From assembly GCF_900167375.1 (NCBI RefSeq), contig NZ_FUWY01000004.1:124001-188000 (forward strand): DNA of 64,000 nt. The letters are read 5' to 3'. A program made the position numbers and the translations under genes. Position 1 is the stretch's first letter, and every line of letters starts with the position of its first letter. Positions 51,972 through 61,816 of the stretch are shown here, piece by piece. The notes beneath the pieces are model-generated. The model saw nothing but the letters and a program-made list of their open reading frames with translations, made no database searches and was not told the origin of the DNA. The stretch comes from Anaerorhabdus furcosa (lineage in GTDB: Bacteria; Bacillota_I; Bacilli_A; Erysipelotrichales; Erysipelotrichaceae).

Positions 51972-53636
51972 TTAATCTTGCGTATTTATTTCCACAATTG
52001 CAGGTAATATCATTGGTTTCTTACCTGTTTCTTTCATTACATATTTACTAATACGATCACGTGCATCCATGCGGCATGAAGTATTTTCATAACGTTTTTC
52101 TTTAACTGCTTCAATGATACAGTTTTCTAAAATATTACCCACTTCTTTCATGATGTAGTCAGCATCTTTCAAATAGATAACCCCTCTACTTTGAATATCT
52201 GGTCCACCAATTACTTCTTTTGTTTTGTGGTTAATAACTATTCCTACAACTATTGCACCATCAGTTGATAGTGTTTCTCTATCCTTTAAGACCATACCAC
52301 TTGCATCTAAGTTATCTTTACCATCAACAAAAACATCTTCAAGTTTAATAAAGTCACTACTCTTTGATAAACGACCATCTTCAAAAAGTGCAATTTGACC
52401 ATTATCTAAAACAAGTATCTTGTCTGCAGTATATCCCATTGATAGGGCAATGTTCGCATTAGTTACTAGTTGGCGATACTCACCTTTTACTGGAATATAA
52501 TATTTCGGACGTAATAAATACATCATCATCTTTAAATCTTCAATTGCTGCATGCATAGAGAACATACGTTTTGAATCCACCGCACAAACTCTTGCACCTT
52601 CTTTATACAAATCATTTTCCATTTTTGTTGCTTCGCGTTCAGTTCCTGGAACTGCCGGTGATGCAATGATGATGGTATCAGATGGTTTGAATTCCAACAC
52701 ATCATCTTCTTTAATCGCAATTTTATGAACACGCTTAAAGATATTAGCCCCATCCCCTGAAATTAGTACAACAACATTATCCATGTCTTGATTAAATTTT
52801 GATTTAGGTAATTCTAAACCAGCAGGTATATGATAATAGCCAAGCTTTTCAACATCTTTTAATAATTCTCTTAATGCATCATCATAGAATAATATTTTTC
52901 TACCATATTTATTCGCAAGTTCAATCACTTCGATAATTCGATATAGATTTTGATGATACATTGTAATCATGATTCTTCCCTCTGCATCTTCAAAATAATT
53001 TTCAATCAATGAAGTAATGCGGTGATGTGGTGCAGAATGCCCCACACGAGTTGAACCTACAGATTCTGCAAGTAGTGCTAAAACACCTTTCTTACTTAAA
53101 TCTGTGAATTGTGTAATATCTGTTCTAAATGCTTCATTTTGAGTATCATAGTCGATAATAAATTCAGAAGTATACACAACATATCCCTTTGATGTTTCAA
53201 TCGCTAAACCAAATCCATCCGCAATCGATTGTGTAACACCAAAAGTTCTACAATTAATTCCATTAATTTCAAATGATGAATTTCGTTGTATACGATGAAT
53301 TTCAGCGTTTTGTACACCTTCTTTTTTTAATCTTCTTTCCAATATTTCTGCAGTAAGTGGTGCAGTATAAATTGGTACTCGAATTTGTTTTACCAAGTTT
53401 GGTAAAGCAGCCATGACATCATCATGACCATGTGAAATAAAGATTGCTTTAACACGATCCTTATTTTCTATTAAATATTTGAAATCAGGAATAATCATTT
53501 CAATTCCTAATTGTCCATTTTCGGGATATTTTAAGCCTGCTTCGATAACGAAAATAGAATCGTTAACTTCAACACAGTACATATTTTTCCCGTCTTCATC
53601 CAACCCTCCAAGGGCAAAGATTTTTACAGTATCCAT
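51972..53636 (-). CDS. rnjB: RNase J2-like protein with degraded active site
   Basis: 554 residues with the full RNase J layout: metallo-beta-lactamase, beta-CASP (AAIEDLKMMMYLLRPKYYIPVKGEYRQL) and C-terminal domains. Several metal ligands are replaced. The HxHxDH motif reads H69-G-H71-DD-V74 instead of ending in His; the later NHSIPDS-type motif reads TQSIADG (Gln136 for His); the acidic YTGDF motif reads YTSEF (Glu158). This is the pattern of RNase J2 or a still weaker pseudoenzyme, which works as partner of J1. A catalytically intact J1 is not in this window. It has its own promoter. Confidence 0.88.
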   Translation of the reverse strand: MDTVKIFALGGLDEDGKNMYCVEVNDSIFVIEAGLKYPENGQLGIEMIIPDFKYLIENKDRVKAIFISHGHDDVMAALPNLVKQIRVPIYTAPLTAEILERRLKKEGVQNAEIHRIQRNSSFEINGINCRTFGVTQSIADGFGLAIETSKGYVVYTSEFIIDYDTQNEAFRTDITQFTDLSKKGVLALLAESVGSTRVGHSAPHHRITSLIENYFEDAEGRIMITMYHQNLYRIIEVIELANKYGRKILFYDDALRELLKDVEKLGYYHIPAGLELPKSKFNQDMDNVVVLISGDGANIFKRVHKIAIKEDDVLEFKPSDTIIIASPAVPGTEREATKMENDLYKEGARVCAVDSKRMFSMHAAIEDLKMMMYLLRPKYYIPVKGEYRQLVTNANIALSMGYTADKILVLDNGQIALFEDGRLSKSSDFIKLEDVFVDGKDNLDASGMVLKDRETLSTDGAIVVGIVINHKTKEVIGGPDIQSRGVIYLKDADYIMKEVGNILENCIIEAVKEKRYENTSCRMDARDRISKYVMKETGKKPMILPAIVEINTQD

Positions 53637-53666
53637 TATAATTTTCTCCTTTTAAACCTTTAACTC

Positions 53667-53695
53667 ATTATACTTCAAAAGACTATTCAATACAA
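53667..53695 (-). promoter_or_regulatory. rnjB promoter
   Basis: Minus strand TTGTAT, 17-base spacer, perfect TATAAT. Confidence 0.6.
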
Positions 53696-53714
53696 CGAAA
53701 AGCCCTCTTTCAGT

Positions 53715-55154
53715 TTACTCTTCAATTGCTTCCCCATTCAACGACCAACTTTTTACATCCGTAATCTTAACACGCACAATATCGCCCTCATGAATATTTT
53801 CACCTGTAAAATTAATCAGTTTATTTTCTTCACTATAACCACTATAAACTTGATCATTCTTCTTACTAAGTCCATCCACAAGTACCTTGACTTCTTTACC
53901 CACATACTTTTGATTATTCATATTTGAATATTGACCTACTTTTTCATTTAAACGTTGAAGTCTTTCCGATTTAACATCCGCTGGCACATTATCAATCATA
54001 TTGGCAGCAGGTGTTCCTTCACGCGGTGAATAGATAAAGGTATACGCAAGATCATATTTGCAATAATCAACCATATCAAGAGTGTCTTGAAATTGTTCTT
54101 CCGTCTCATTTGGAAAACCAACAATAATATCTGTTGAGAATGTACAATTTGGTATTTTCGTAATAATACGATCATACAAAGAACGATATTCTTCACTAGT
54201 ATAGCGTCTACCCATAATTTTCAACATGTCACTATTTCCTGATTGAACAGGTAAGTGAATTGCAGGCATGACATTATCGTGTTTTGCAATCACATCAATC
54301 ATTTGGTCAGTAAAATCCCAAGGATGTGATGTAGTAAAGCGAACTCTTGGAATTCCAATCTTCGCTACTTCATCAAGTAATGTCGCAAATCCCGATTCAA
54401 TGCCCAAATCTTTTCCATATGCATTTACATTTTGTCCAAGCAGTGTAACCTCTTTATATCCTTGATCCTTTAATTCTTGAATTTCAATCAAAATATCATT
54501 CATTAAACGACTTCTTTCCTTACCACGAGTATAAGGAACAATACAATACGTACAAAACTTATCACATCCATACATAATATTAACCCAAGCTTTATGTTTC
54601 CCAAAACGCTTAACAGGTAAATTTTCAATAACGTCTCCTTCTTTGGAGTACACTTCGACTGTTCTTTCCTTGCTCATCATGGTTTGATATAAAAGTTCTG
54701 GTAGACGATGAATGTTATGCGTACCAAAAATCAAGTCAACTTGTGGATATTTCTTTAATAAAAGTTGAACAATTTCTTCTTCTTGTGCCATGCATCCACA
54801 TAATCCAAAAATCAAATCAGGATTGCTTGTCTTTAATTTCTTCAACATTCCAAGTTCACCCAATACTTTATCTTCCGCATTTTTACGAACCGCACAAGTA
54901 TTCAATAAAATAAAATCTGCATCTTCTTCATTTTGAGTTTGGCTAAATCCCATCGCTACTAAAATTCCTACAATTGTCTCCGAATCACGTTCGTTTGCTT
55001 GACATCCATAGGTTCTTAAATAGAATTTTCGACCAACACCTAGGTTTCTTGTTGTCTCTGGCAACTTAAAAAGCGTGTGTTCAATTTTCACCGCTTCTCT
55101 GGTTCTTATTTTTGCGTCCTTTAATGACGGTAATTGATAATTTCCTTTGGGCAT
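53715..55154 (-). CDS. miaB: tRNA-2-methylthio-N6-isopentenyladenosine-37 synthase MiaB
   Basis: 479 residues. I chose the ATG giving MPKGNYQL because GGAG lies upstream; an earlier in-frame ATG lacks a site. N-terminal UPF0004 domain with cluster cysteines ([26 protein letters not shown]), radical-SAM motif C-DKF-C-TY-C within [22 protein letters not shown], and a C-terminal TRAM domain ([12 protein letters not shown]...). Adds methylthio to i6A37 in tRNA. Confidence 0.96.
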   Translation of the reverse strand: MPKGNYQLPSLKDAKIRTREAVKIEHTLFKLPETTRNLGVGRKFYLRTYGCQANERDSETIVGILVAMGFSQTQNEEDADFILLNTCAVRKNAEDKVLGELGMLKKLKTSNPDLIFGLCGCMAQEEEIVQLLLKKYPQVDLIFGTHNIHRLPELLYQTMMSKERTVEVYSKEGDVIENLPVKRFGKHKAWVNIMYGCDKFCTYCIVPYTRGKERSRLMNDILIEIQELKDQGYKEVTLLGQNVNAYGKDLGIESGFATLLDEVAKIGIPRVRFTTSHPWDFTDQMIDVIAKHDNVMPAIHLPVQSGNSDMLKIMGRRYTSEEYRSLYDRIITKIPNCTFSTDIIVGFPNETEEQFQDTLDMVDYCKYDLAYTFIYSPREGTPAANMIDNVPADVKSERLQRLNEKVGQYSNMNNQKYVGKEVKVLVDGLSKKNDQVYSGYSEENKLINFTGENIHEGDIVRVKITDVKSWSLNGEAIEE

Positions 55155-55188
55155 TAATTTGTTTCTCCTCATCTAAAAATACTAATGA

Positions 55189-55217
55189 AGTATATCATTT
55201 TTTACTACTTTAATCAA
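55189..55217 (-). promoter_or_regulatory. miaB promoter
   Basis: Minus strand TTGATT, 17-base spacer, TATACT. Confidence 0.55.
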
Positions 55218-55231
55218 ATAAACAAAGCAAT

Positions 55232-55258
55232 ATAAAAGCCAGATTTCTCTGGCTCTTT
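55232..55258 (-). terminator. intrinsic terminator after ferredoxin
   Basis: Stem AGCCAGA/TCTGGCT with a GAAA loop and TTTTAT on the minus strand. Confidence 0.85.
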
Positions 55259-55267
55259 TGAATTAAA

Positions 55268-55441
55268 TTATTGAGAAATTGCTGATACAGGACATGTTCC
55301 TACACATGCACCACAATCAATACAAGTTCCTTCATCACATGTTGCTTTTCCGTCTCCGTCTAAGCTTAATGCTCCTACTGGACAAACGCCTACACATGCA
55401 CCACATCCGATACAAGTGTCTTTATTTACTGTAACTGCCAT
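55268..55441 (-). CDS. fdx: 2[4Fe-4S] ferredoxin
   Basis: 57 residues with two cluster motifs: C-IG-C-GA-C-VGV-CP (residues 10-21) and C-ID-C-GA-C-VGT-CP (40-51). This is the clostridial-type small ferredoxin. The spacer between clusters is slightly longer than usual because of an extra loop with Cys35. It carries low-potential electrons for anaerobic enzymes. AAAGGAGG precedes the ATG; it has its own promoter and terminator. Confidence 0.95.
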   Translation of the reverse strand: MAVTVNKDTCIGCGACVGVCPVGALSLDGDGKATCDEGTCIDCGACVGTCPVSAISQ

Positions 55442-55470
55442 TGAATTGCCTCCTTTTTCTAACTGAGTAG

Positions 55471-55499
55471 ATTATAGCATAAAGAAATCGCAACCTCAA
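55471..55499 (-). promoter_or_regulatory. ferredoxin promoter
   Basis: Minus strand TTGAGG, 17-base spacer, perfect TATAAT with TGC extension: a strong promoter, as expected for an abundant ferredoxin. Confidence 0.65.
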
Positions 55500-55544
55500 T
55501 ATGTTAGGCAAGGTTAATTGATATTCATTCTTGATTATAAAAAA

Positions 55545-55568
55545 TAAAAAAAGAGCTAATTGCTCTTT
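55545..55568 (-). terminator. intrinsic terminator after ymdB
   Basis: Stem AAAGAGC/GCTCTTT with a five-base loop and TTTTTTT on the minus strand. Confidence 0.85.
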
Positions 55569-55569
55569 T

Positions 55570-56349
55570 CTAATCTACTGTTGGTCGTATTTGAATACGT
55601 TTGATTTGTGTTGCTTTTTTGGTAGCTTCATCAATTTCAATAATGACTCCACAAAGAAGTCCATCTCCTTTTGCAGGAGTATAGTGGGTAAATTCACCAC
55701 GTACAACATGTGAAAGTACTTCTTCTTTATCACGTCCTAATATGCTATCATAAGCGCCGCACATTCCTACATCTGTAATATAGGCACTTCCTTTTACAAC
55801 ACACTCATCCGCTGTTTGCACATGTGTATGCGTTCCTACAACTATTTGTACACGATTACGATAATTATGCCAGAATGTTTGTTTCTCTGCTGTTGCTTCC
55901 GCATGCAAATCAACAAAATAAATATCTGCATTTACTGTTTCAAGTAACTCATCCATGCATTCATAAGGTGTTCGATTCACACGATCTAGAAAAATAACAC
56001 CACATAGATTAATAACCGCAACTTTTAAACCACATACTTCTTTAATAAGTACACTTTTACCTATATCCGCTGGTAATAAATTCATTGGACGAATAAGATT
56101 TGGACACTCTTCCATTGTAGTAAGAAGTTCTCCTTTAGAGAATGCATGATTCCCTAAAGTGATAACATCTACTCCAATCGACATGAACTGATGATAAATG
56201 CGGCTGGTAATACCTTTACCATGCGCCGCATTTTCTCCATTTAATATTGTTATGTCAATCTTTTCATCTTCTTGAATTTGTTTAAGGTGTTGATTCACAA
56301 TTGATCTTCCAACAGAACCAACAACATCGCCCAAAAACAAGATTTTCAT
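55570..56349 (-). CDS. ymdB: YmdB-type metallophosphoesterase
   Basis: 259 residues: KILFLGDVVGSVGR, ILNGENAAHGKGIT, VITLGNHAFSKGE, VDLHAEATAEKQ and VVGTHTHVQTADECV, the metal-binding set of TIGR00282 enzymes. Bacillus YmdB hydrolyses 2',3'-cyclic nucleotides and controls biofilm and motility decisions. In this copy the GNH motif is followed by AF rather than the usual W. It shares one base with the rny stop codon, the conserved rny-ymdB pair. Confidence 0.94.
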   Translation of the reverse strand: MKILFLGDVVGSVGRSIVNQHLKQIQEDEKIDITILNGENAAHGKGITSRIYHQFMSIGVDVITLGNHAFSKGELLTTMEECPNLIRPMNLLPADIGKSVLIKEVCGLKVAVINLCGVIFLDRVNRTPYECMDELLETVNADIYFVDLHAEATAEKQTFWHNYRNRVQIVVGTHTHVQTADECVVKGSAYITDVGMCGAYDSILGRDKEEVLSHVVRGEFTHYTPAKGDGLLCGVIIEIDEATKKATQIKRIQIRPTVD

Positions 56350-57905
56350 TATTTCGCTAATTCATTAACTCGTGTTTCACGAATCAATGTTACTTTAATT
56401 TGACCAGGGTAAGTTAACTCTGACTCAATCTTTTCGCGGATATCTTTTGCAATCTTAACCATACGAATATCATCCACCTTTTCAGGCATAACCATAACAC
56501 GTACTTCTCTACCAGCTTGTATTGCAAATGAACGTTCAACACCTTCAAATTGATTTGCAAGTGTTTCTAATTGCTCTAAACGATTCACATAGTTTTCCAT
56601 TGACTCATAACGAGCACCAGGTCTTGCAGCACTTAATGCATCCGCTGCAGCAACTAAGTTAGAAATAAGTCCAGTAGGTTCAACATCTCCATGGTGTGAC
56701 TCAATTGAATTAATCACGATTTCGTTTTCACCATATTTACGAGCTACTTTAGCTCCAAGTTCCATGTGTGAACCATCTTGTTCAAAGTCAATTGCTTTAC
56801 CAATATCATGTAATAACCCAGCACGTTTTGCTAAAGCTTGGTTTAATCCAAGTTCAGCTGCCATCATGCCACATAAATGAGCTACTTCCATGCTATGTTG
56901 CAATACATTTTGACCATAACTATAACGGTATTTAAGACGTCCTAATAAGCGAACAATCTCTTTATCAATCTTACCAATACCAAGTTTGAATACTGCATCC
57001 TCACCTGTTTTTTGGATTGTTTCATTCATTTCTTTCGTAACTTTATTCACTACCTCTTCAATACGTCCTGGTTGAATTCTTCCATCACGAATCAAAGTTT
57101 CAAGTGCTAAACGAGCTACTTCTCTACGGATTGGATCAAAACAACTAATTGTTATTGTTTCAGGTGTATCATCAATGATTAGATCAACTCCAGTAATTTG
57201 TTCGATTGCACGAATATTACGACCTTCTCTACCAATAATTCTACCCTTCATTTCTTCACTAGGTAAACCAACAACAGATACTGTACGTTCAATCGTTTCC
57301 TCTTGAGCATAACGTTGAATAGCAAGTGCAATGATATTCTTCGCTTTTTCAGAAGCTTTTGATTTTGCTTCATCTTCTTTATCACGAATATATACCGCAA
57401 CATCTTGTTCCATTTTCTTTTCTACAACTGACATTAATTCCTTCTTTGCCTCTTGTTCACTCATATGAGCTACTGTTTCAAGGACAATGATTTGATGATC
57501 AATTCTAGCTTGTAATTCTTTTTCCATCTTTTCTAGATTATTGAGTTTTTCGGTAACATTTAAATTTTTCTCTTCAATTTGTTTTTCTTTAGCTAACAAA
57601 GTTTCATCACGAAAATTCATACTATCTTCTCTACGAAGTAGTTTGTTTTCCATTTCTTGAATTTCTGTTTTCTTTTCTTTAAGCTCTTTTTCTGCTTGTA
57701 ACTTTAGTTCATAAGCTTGTTGCTTACCATCCAAAGCTGCTTGTCTAAGCATACTTTCTGCTTTACTTGAAGATTCTTCAATCAGCAATTTTGCTTTTTG
57801 TTTTTCTCGATTTAAACCTATTTTGCTTACAACTATCATTATGATAATTCCAAGCACTACCCCTATAACACCAGACAAAATGGATGAAATATTAAATCCA
57901 TTCAT
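56349..57905 (-). CDS. rny: ribonuclease Y
   Basis: 518 residues. N-terminal membrane helix (about 8-28), long coiled coil (30-200), KH domain ([16 protein letters not shown]) and HD domain ([17 protein letters not shown]). Membrane-bound endonuclease that starts decay of many mRNAs in Bacillota. All HD residues are present. Strong GGAGG ribosome-binding site. Its mRNA is predicted to begin at a small stem-loop. Confidence 0.97.
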   Translation of the reverse strand: MNGFNISSILSGVIGVVLGIIIMIVVSKIGLNREKQKAKLLIEESSSKAESMLRQAALDGKQQAYELKLQAEKELKEKKTEIQEMENKLLRREDSMNFRDETLLAKEKQIEEKNLNVTEKLNNLEKMEKELQARIDHQIIVLETVAHMSEQEAKKELMSVVEKKMEQDVAVYIRDKEDEAKSKASEKAKNIIALAIQRYAQEETIERTVSVVGLPSEEMKGRIIGREGRNIRAIEQITGVDLIIDDTPETITISCFDPIRREVARLALETLIRDGRIQPGRIEEVVNKVTKEMNETIQKTGEDAVFKLGIGKIDKEIVRLLGRLKYRYSYGQNVLQHSMEVAHLCGMMAAELGLNQALAKRAGLLHDIGKAIDFEQDGSHMELGAKVARKYGENEIVINSIESHHGDVEPTGLISNLVAAADALSAARPGARYESMENYVNRLEQLETLANQFEGVERSFAIQAGREVRVMVMPEKVDDIRMVKIAKDIREKIESELTYPGQIKVTLIRETRVNELAK

Positions 57906-57932
57906 AATAATTCCTCCATTATTTTTTAAAAC

Positions 57933-57947
57933 TGAAGTAAAACTTCA
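57933..57947 (-). promoter_or_regulatory. 5'-terminal hairpin of rny mRNA
   Basis: Minus strand TGAAG, five-base loop, CTTCA then GTTTT. The stem starts almost exactly at the predicted transcription start. Confidence 0.4.
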
Positions 57948-57952
57948 CCTAT

Positions 57953-57981
57953 ATTATATATAATAATGCATGTTTTCACAA
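57953..57981 (-). promoter_or_regulatory. rny promoter
   Basis: Minus strand TTGTGA, 17-base spacer, perfect TATAAT. Confidence 0.6.
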
Positions 57982-57990
57982 GCAAATGTG

Positions 57991-58013
57991 AAAATGAGAC
58001 TATTTTAGTCCCA
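57991..58013 (-). terminator. intrinsic terminator after the hybrid kinase gene
   Basis: Stem TGGGACTA/TAGTCTCA (one G-U pair) with an AAA loop and TTTTC on the minus strand; overlaps the stop codon. Confidence 0.65.
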
Positions 58014-60786
58014 TTTTTGTCTTATCATACTTTGTAATTAATTGATACAATGTCTCATATAATCGCTCTACTTCGATTGGTTTATTTAAATATCCTGACA
58101 TCATTTCATCCAAATCATGTCTTCTTTCATCATCAAATATATCTGCAGAAATTGCGATGATTGGCAAAATTGTTGCATCTTGACGCACAATCGAACGAAT
58201 TTCACGCGTCGCCTCGATTCCATCCATTACTGGCATTTTGATATCAATAATAATGGCATCATAAGTAAATACCTCTGATTTTGCGAACATTTGTACACCT
58301 TCAAGTCCATTTGTAGCACAATCAACCTCATAATTACCCTTTTCCAATATTGCTTTAGCTACTTTTATATTTAATTCATTGTCTTCTACCAGTAAAACTT
58401 TCTTTTTATCACTGAAGTGATAATTTGTTGATTCTATAGCTTCTTGGTTTGCGTGTTCCTTATCAACAACATCGAAATCAAAAATCATCGTGAATGTAGT
58501 TCCCTTAGTTTTTGCACTTTCTACTTCAATTGTACCTTGGTTTAAATCTACCAAGCTTTTAACGATACTCATTCCTAACCCTGTTCCTGTAATATCGCTT
58601 TGATTGCTTTTCTCTTGGCAAAATGGATTAAAGAGTGATGGAAGAAATTCTTCTGACATCCCAATTCCTTCATCTTTTATCTTTAATTCAATTTTCATTC
58701 TATTTTGATTTTCTTCAATTTTCTTTAACGACACATTGATATTGCCCTTTGGATAAGAAAATTTAATGGCATTGGTTAATATATTCATAATTATTTGTTG
58801 GAAACGAAGGGAATCGACCAAAAGATAAACACTTGAAGACAAGTTTGTAAAAAAGTGAAGTTGAATTTCTTTTTCCATTAGTTGTGTATTTAAAATCTTT
58901 TCACATGTACGATATACATTCACAAGACTTGTAGGTGTTGGATGAAGTGACATCATGTTACTTTCAATTTTCGACATATCCAAAATATCATTTACTAATG
59001 CAACTAAGTATTTACTCGAACGGTTGATATCTTCTAGACGCTCTTCCATCTTTTCTGGGTTCTTAATTTCAGTAATCGCTAAATCAGATAAGTTTACAAT
59101 GGCATTCATTGGTGTTCTTATTTCATGTGACATTTGAGATAAGAAATTACTCTTTGTTTTGTTTGCTAATTCAACAGAACGGATTTCTATTTTTTGATTC
59201 GCTTCTTTTCTTTTTACCCTACTTACAAAATAAACTAACACTAAACAAAGAACAGATAGTACTCCAATAATAATTAGTGGCAAGCGATAAGGATAAAAAT
59301 AATCATACAAGGTTATATTGCGGTTTACATGATTACTGTGTGCTAAAATAAAGAGTTTTACATCTTCCTCAGTTACACTATCAATCGCTTTATTAACGAC
59401 TGTTATAAGTTGACTCTTATCATCTTTTAACCCCACCAAATTTGTCGCAATGTTTTTTGTATAGTATGTTTTGACTTCTAAATCATTAAAGTATGGATTC
59501 TTAAATTCAAAGTTATATACATAGGAATTAATAAGTGCCATATCCACATCTTCTCTCATCACTGCAGATAAGCATTCATAGGGTGTCTCATACATTGTAG
59601 ATGTAGCTTTTGGAAAGTCAGATGAAAATAAATCCAATATTTCATTTTCATCAAAATAAATTGCAATATCTTTGACATGCAATGGAAAATTTTCAATTGT
59701 CGCTTTGCTTACAACAACATAATCAGAAGTAAATATAGGTAGACTCCCCATTAAGTGCTCATCACGATAAGATGTATCCAAAGACACAAGCAAATCCAAT
59801 TGATGTTGATTAATATTTTCCTCTGGTAGTAATTTTTTATCCGCTTTTACATAGTTAATTTCTAATCCAGACACCCGACTTACTTTATTTAGAATATCAA
59901 CAAGAATTCCATGTGGATTATTATCAACCCACTCACTCAGTGGTGAATTATTGTCATATAAACCTATCGTGATAGATTTCTTTTCTTGAATATATAAACT
60001 ATCTTCCTTTGTAAAAAGAGGATTGTATATTTTCTCATTTTCAAAATACTTTATATACAATTCGTCCAAATCTTGTTTTTTTTCTGAGTAAGCTTGGCGA
60101 AGTGCAAAATCCATTTCATCTAGTTTTGGATTGTCTTTGTATGTCATTGCATAATAAGGGCTAGATCCATAGTTTAATACAACGCGATAATCTTTATGAT
60201 CAAAAATATTAGAAGATGCAATAAAATCAATTTCATTATTATCCAATGCTTGCTCCAAATCTTCAATTTGGTCATAATAGATTACTTCTGTTTCCAAATC
60301 CAATCGCTCTGTATACATTTCAAAAAATGTATCATAGGCAGTAAAACTTAAAATACCAATTTTTTTATGATTGATTTCTTCATAATCACCATAATAAATT
60401 GCTTTTTCTGGTAAAGTATAAAGATACATTTTTTCCAAACCAGTTTGAAATTTTGTAAATTCATATATACCTTCTCGCTCTTCTACATTTGAACCAGTAA
60501 AAATGAAGTCAATTTGATGTTGATTAAGTGCTTCCATAGCATCTGCCCATGTCATATAAACAAACTCGACATCACTTACTAAGTATTCATCCAAAATATC
60601 AATCATTTCAGGAATATAACCACTCACTATGCCATTTGTATTTTGATAAAGCTCATCTACAGATTCAACACAAGCAATAATTATTGCCTCATTTTTTTCA
60701 TTAGCATTTGCATATACAAAAAAAGGTGTAATTAAACAAATTACACTAAATAAACAAAATACACCTTTTATCAATTTCTTAAACAT
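58000..60786 (-). CDS. BvgS/EvgS-like hybrid sensor histidine kinase
   Basis: 928 residues. Signal peptide (1-27), two tandem extracellular solute-binding (SBP_bac_3) domains (about 33-250 and 270-490), one membrane helix (about 502-524), a HisKA domain with His554 (QMSHEIRTPMN), an HATPase domain with N-box NILTNAIKFSY and GTGLGMSIVKSL, and a receiver with phospho-acceptor Asp848 (IIIDIKMPVMDG) and Lys902. It senses an amino-acid-like or related ligand. No Hpt module and no partner response regulator are adjacent, so output is unknown. It is followed by a terminator and lies two bases after the DedA gene. Confidence 0.92.
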   Translation of the reverse strand: MFKKLIKGVFCLFSVICLITPFFVYANANEKNEAIIIACVESVDELYQNTNGIVSGYIPEMIDILDEYLVSDVEFVYMTWADAMEALNQHQIDFIFTGSNVEEREGIYEFTKFQTGLEKMYLYTLPEKAIYYGDYEEINHKKIGILSFTAYDTFFEMYTERLDLETEVIYYDQIEDLEQALDNNEIDFIASSNIFDHKDYRVVLNYGSSPYYAMTYKDNPKLDEMDFALRQAYSEKKQDLDELYIKYFENEKIYNPLFTKEDSLYIQEKKSITIGLYDNNSPLSEWVDNNPHGILVDILNKVSRVSGLEINYVKADKKLLPEENINQHQLDLLVSLDTSYRDEHLMGSLPIFTSDYVVVSKATIENFPLHVKDIAIYFDENEILDLFSSDFPKATSTMYETPYECLSAVMREDVDMALINSYVYNFEFKNPYFNDLEVKTYYTKNIATNLVGLKDDKSQLITVVNKAIDSVTEEDVKLFILAHSNHVNRNITLYDYFYPYRLPLIIIGVLSVLCLVLVYFVSRVKRKEANQKIEIRSVELANKTKSNFLSQMSHEIRTPMNAIVNLSDLAITEIKNPEKMEERLEDINRSSKYLVALVNDILDMSKIESNMMSLHPTPTSLVNVYRTCEKILNTQLMEKEIQLHFFTNLSSSVYLLVDSLRFQQIIMNILTNAIKFSYPKGNINVSLKKIEENQNRMKIELKIKDEGIGMSEEFLPSLFNPFCQEKSNQSDITGTGLGMSIVKSLVDLNQGTIEVESAKTKGTTFTMIFDFDVVDKEHANQEAIESTNYHFSDKKKVLLVEDNELNIKVAKAILEKGNYEVDCATNGLEGVQMFAKSEVFTYDAIIIDIKMPVMDGIEATREIRSIVRQDATILPIIAISADIFDDERRHDLDEMMSGYLNKPIEVERLYETLYQLITKYDKTKMGLK

Positions 60787-60787
60787 T

Positions 60788-61402
60788 TTATCCTCTATTT
60801 TTTATTTTCTTAAACCAGAAATAAACAAAGCCAATAGCAGCAATACCAAATAATACCACCATAACATTTGTATACGTATCAAAGAAAACAATAACTTCTT
60901 CCCAATTCTGTCCTAATTTTACACCAAGAAAGACAAGAAGTATATTCCAAGCTAATGTTCCAATTGTTGTATAAAGCAAAAATTCTGAAAATTTCATCTT
61001 TGCCATACCAGCAGGTATCGAAACGATGCTTCTTACAACGGGAACACAGCGTCCAAATAGAGTTCCATATTTACCCCACTTATCAAACCAAGCGAGTGTT
61101 TTATCCAAATCTTGTTTCTTAAATCCTAACCACTTGCCCCACTTACTCTCAATAAAAAATTCAATTCTTTCTTGAGAAAAAATAGTACCCAAATAATAAA
61201 GTAAAACTGCACCAACTATTGCTCCAATAGTTGCAGCAATAACAACACCTATGGGAGTTAGCTCACTCTTTGTAGTTAGAAATCCACTAAAAGTTAATAT
61301 TACTTCTGATGGAATAGGTGGAAATATATTTTCTACTGCAATTAAGAATGCAACACCAAAGTACCCAAAGCTATTAATGATCCCCAATAACCATGCTTCC
61401 AT
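60788..61402 (-). CDS. DedA-family membrane protein
   Basis: 204 residues from the ATG with AGGTG six bases upstream (MEAWLLGIINSFGY). Signature: AVENIFPPIPSEVILTFSGFL, LLYYLGTIFSQERI, then FGRCVPVVRSIVSIPAGMAKMKFSEFL. DedA proteins include undecaprenyl-phosphate and phospholipid flippases; this YngC/YqjA-like copy fits recycling of lipid carrier used by wall and capsule synthesis, by family analogy. Two bases separate it from the sensor kinase gene. Confidence 0.92.
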   Translation of the reverse strand: MEAWLLGIINSFGYFGVAFLIAVENIFPPIPSEVILTFSGFLTTKSELTPIGVVIAATIGAIVGAVLLYYLGTIFSQERIEFFIESKWGKWLGFKKQDLDKTLAWFDKWGKYGTLFGRCVPVVRSIVSIPAGMAKMKFSEFLLYTTIGTLAWNILLVFLGVKLGQNWEEVIVFFDTYTNVMVVLFGIAAIGFVYFWFKKIKNRG

Positions 61403-61492
61403 TAATTTCACCTCATTTACCTAGTCTATCATTCCTTATTTAAAAATCAAGAGATGGATAAATGAGAATTGTTAAATTTATGTAAAGTATTT

Positions 61493-61804
61493 CTAAAGAG
61501 ATCTTTCGTATTGCTTAACAAACTCCGAAATCGTCATACGACATGTCGTCATTTGAATAAAAGAATAAAAATGTTTTGCTTGTATAGTTCCATGACCCAC
61601 ATCAAGTCCATTATTCGCATCATCTGTCGATTCCCACATTACAAAATCAGTCCATGTTGACTCTTGTTTATATTGTTGCCAAAAAATAAATCCTTTCGCT
61701 TTTGATAAAACTTCATCATGAAGGCATTGTGTTGCGTCTATAAAATCTTCTTCATCAACACCTTTCTTCAACTTGTAAGTGATAATCCACGCTGTTTTTT
61801 TCAT
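61493..61804 (-). CDS. small ABM-like protein (alpha-beta barrel)
   Basis: 103 residues: MKKTAWIITYKLKKGVDEEDF then FIFWQQYKQESTWTDFVMWES and HFYSFIQMTTCRMTISEFV. The strand-helix-strand pattern and the WTDFVMWESTDDA segment resemble dimeric ferredoxin-like (ABM/DUF4864-type) proteins. No specific function can be given. It follows the GyrI-like gene by 12 bases, so they probably share a transcript. Confidence 0.6.
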   Translation of the reverse strand: MKKTAWIITYKLKKGVDEEDFIDATQCLHDEVLSKAKGFIFWQQYKQESTWTDFVMWESTDDANNGLDVGHGTIQAKHFYSFIQMTTCRMTISEFVKQYERSL

Positions 61805-61816
61805 ACTTTCGCCCCT

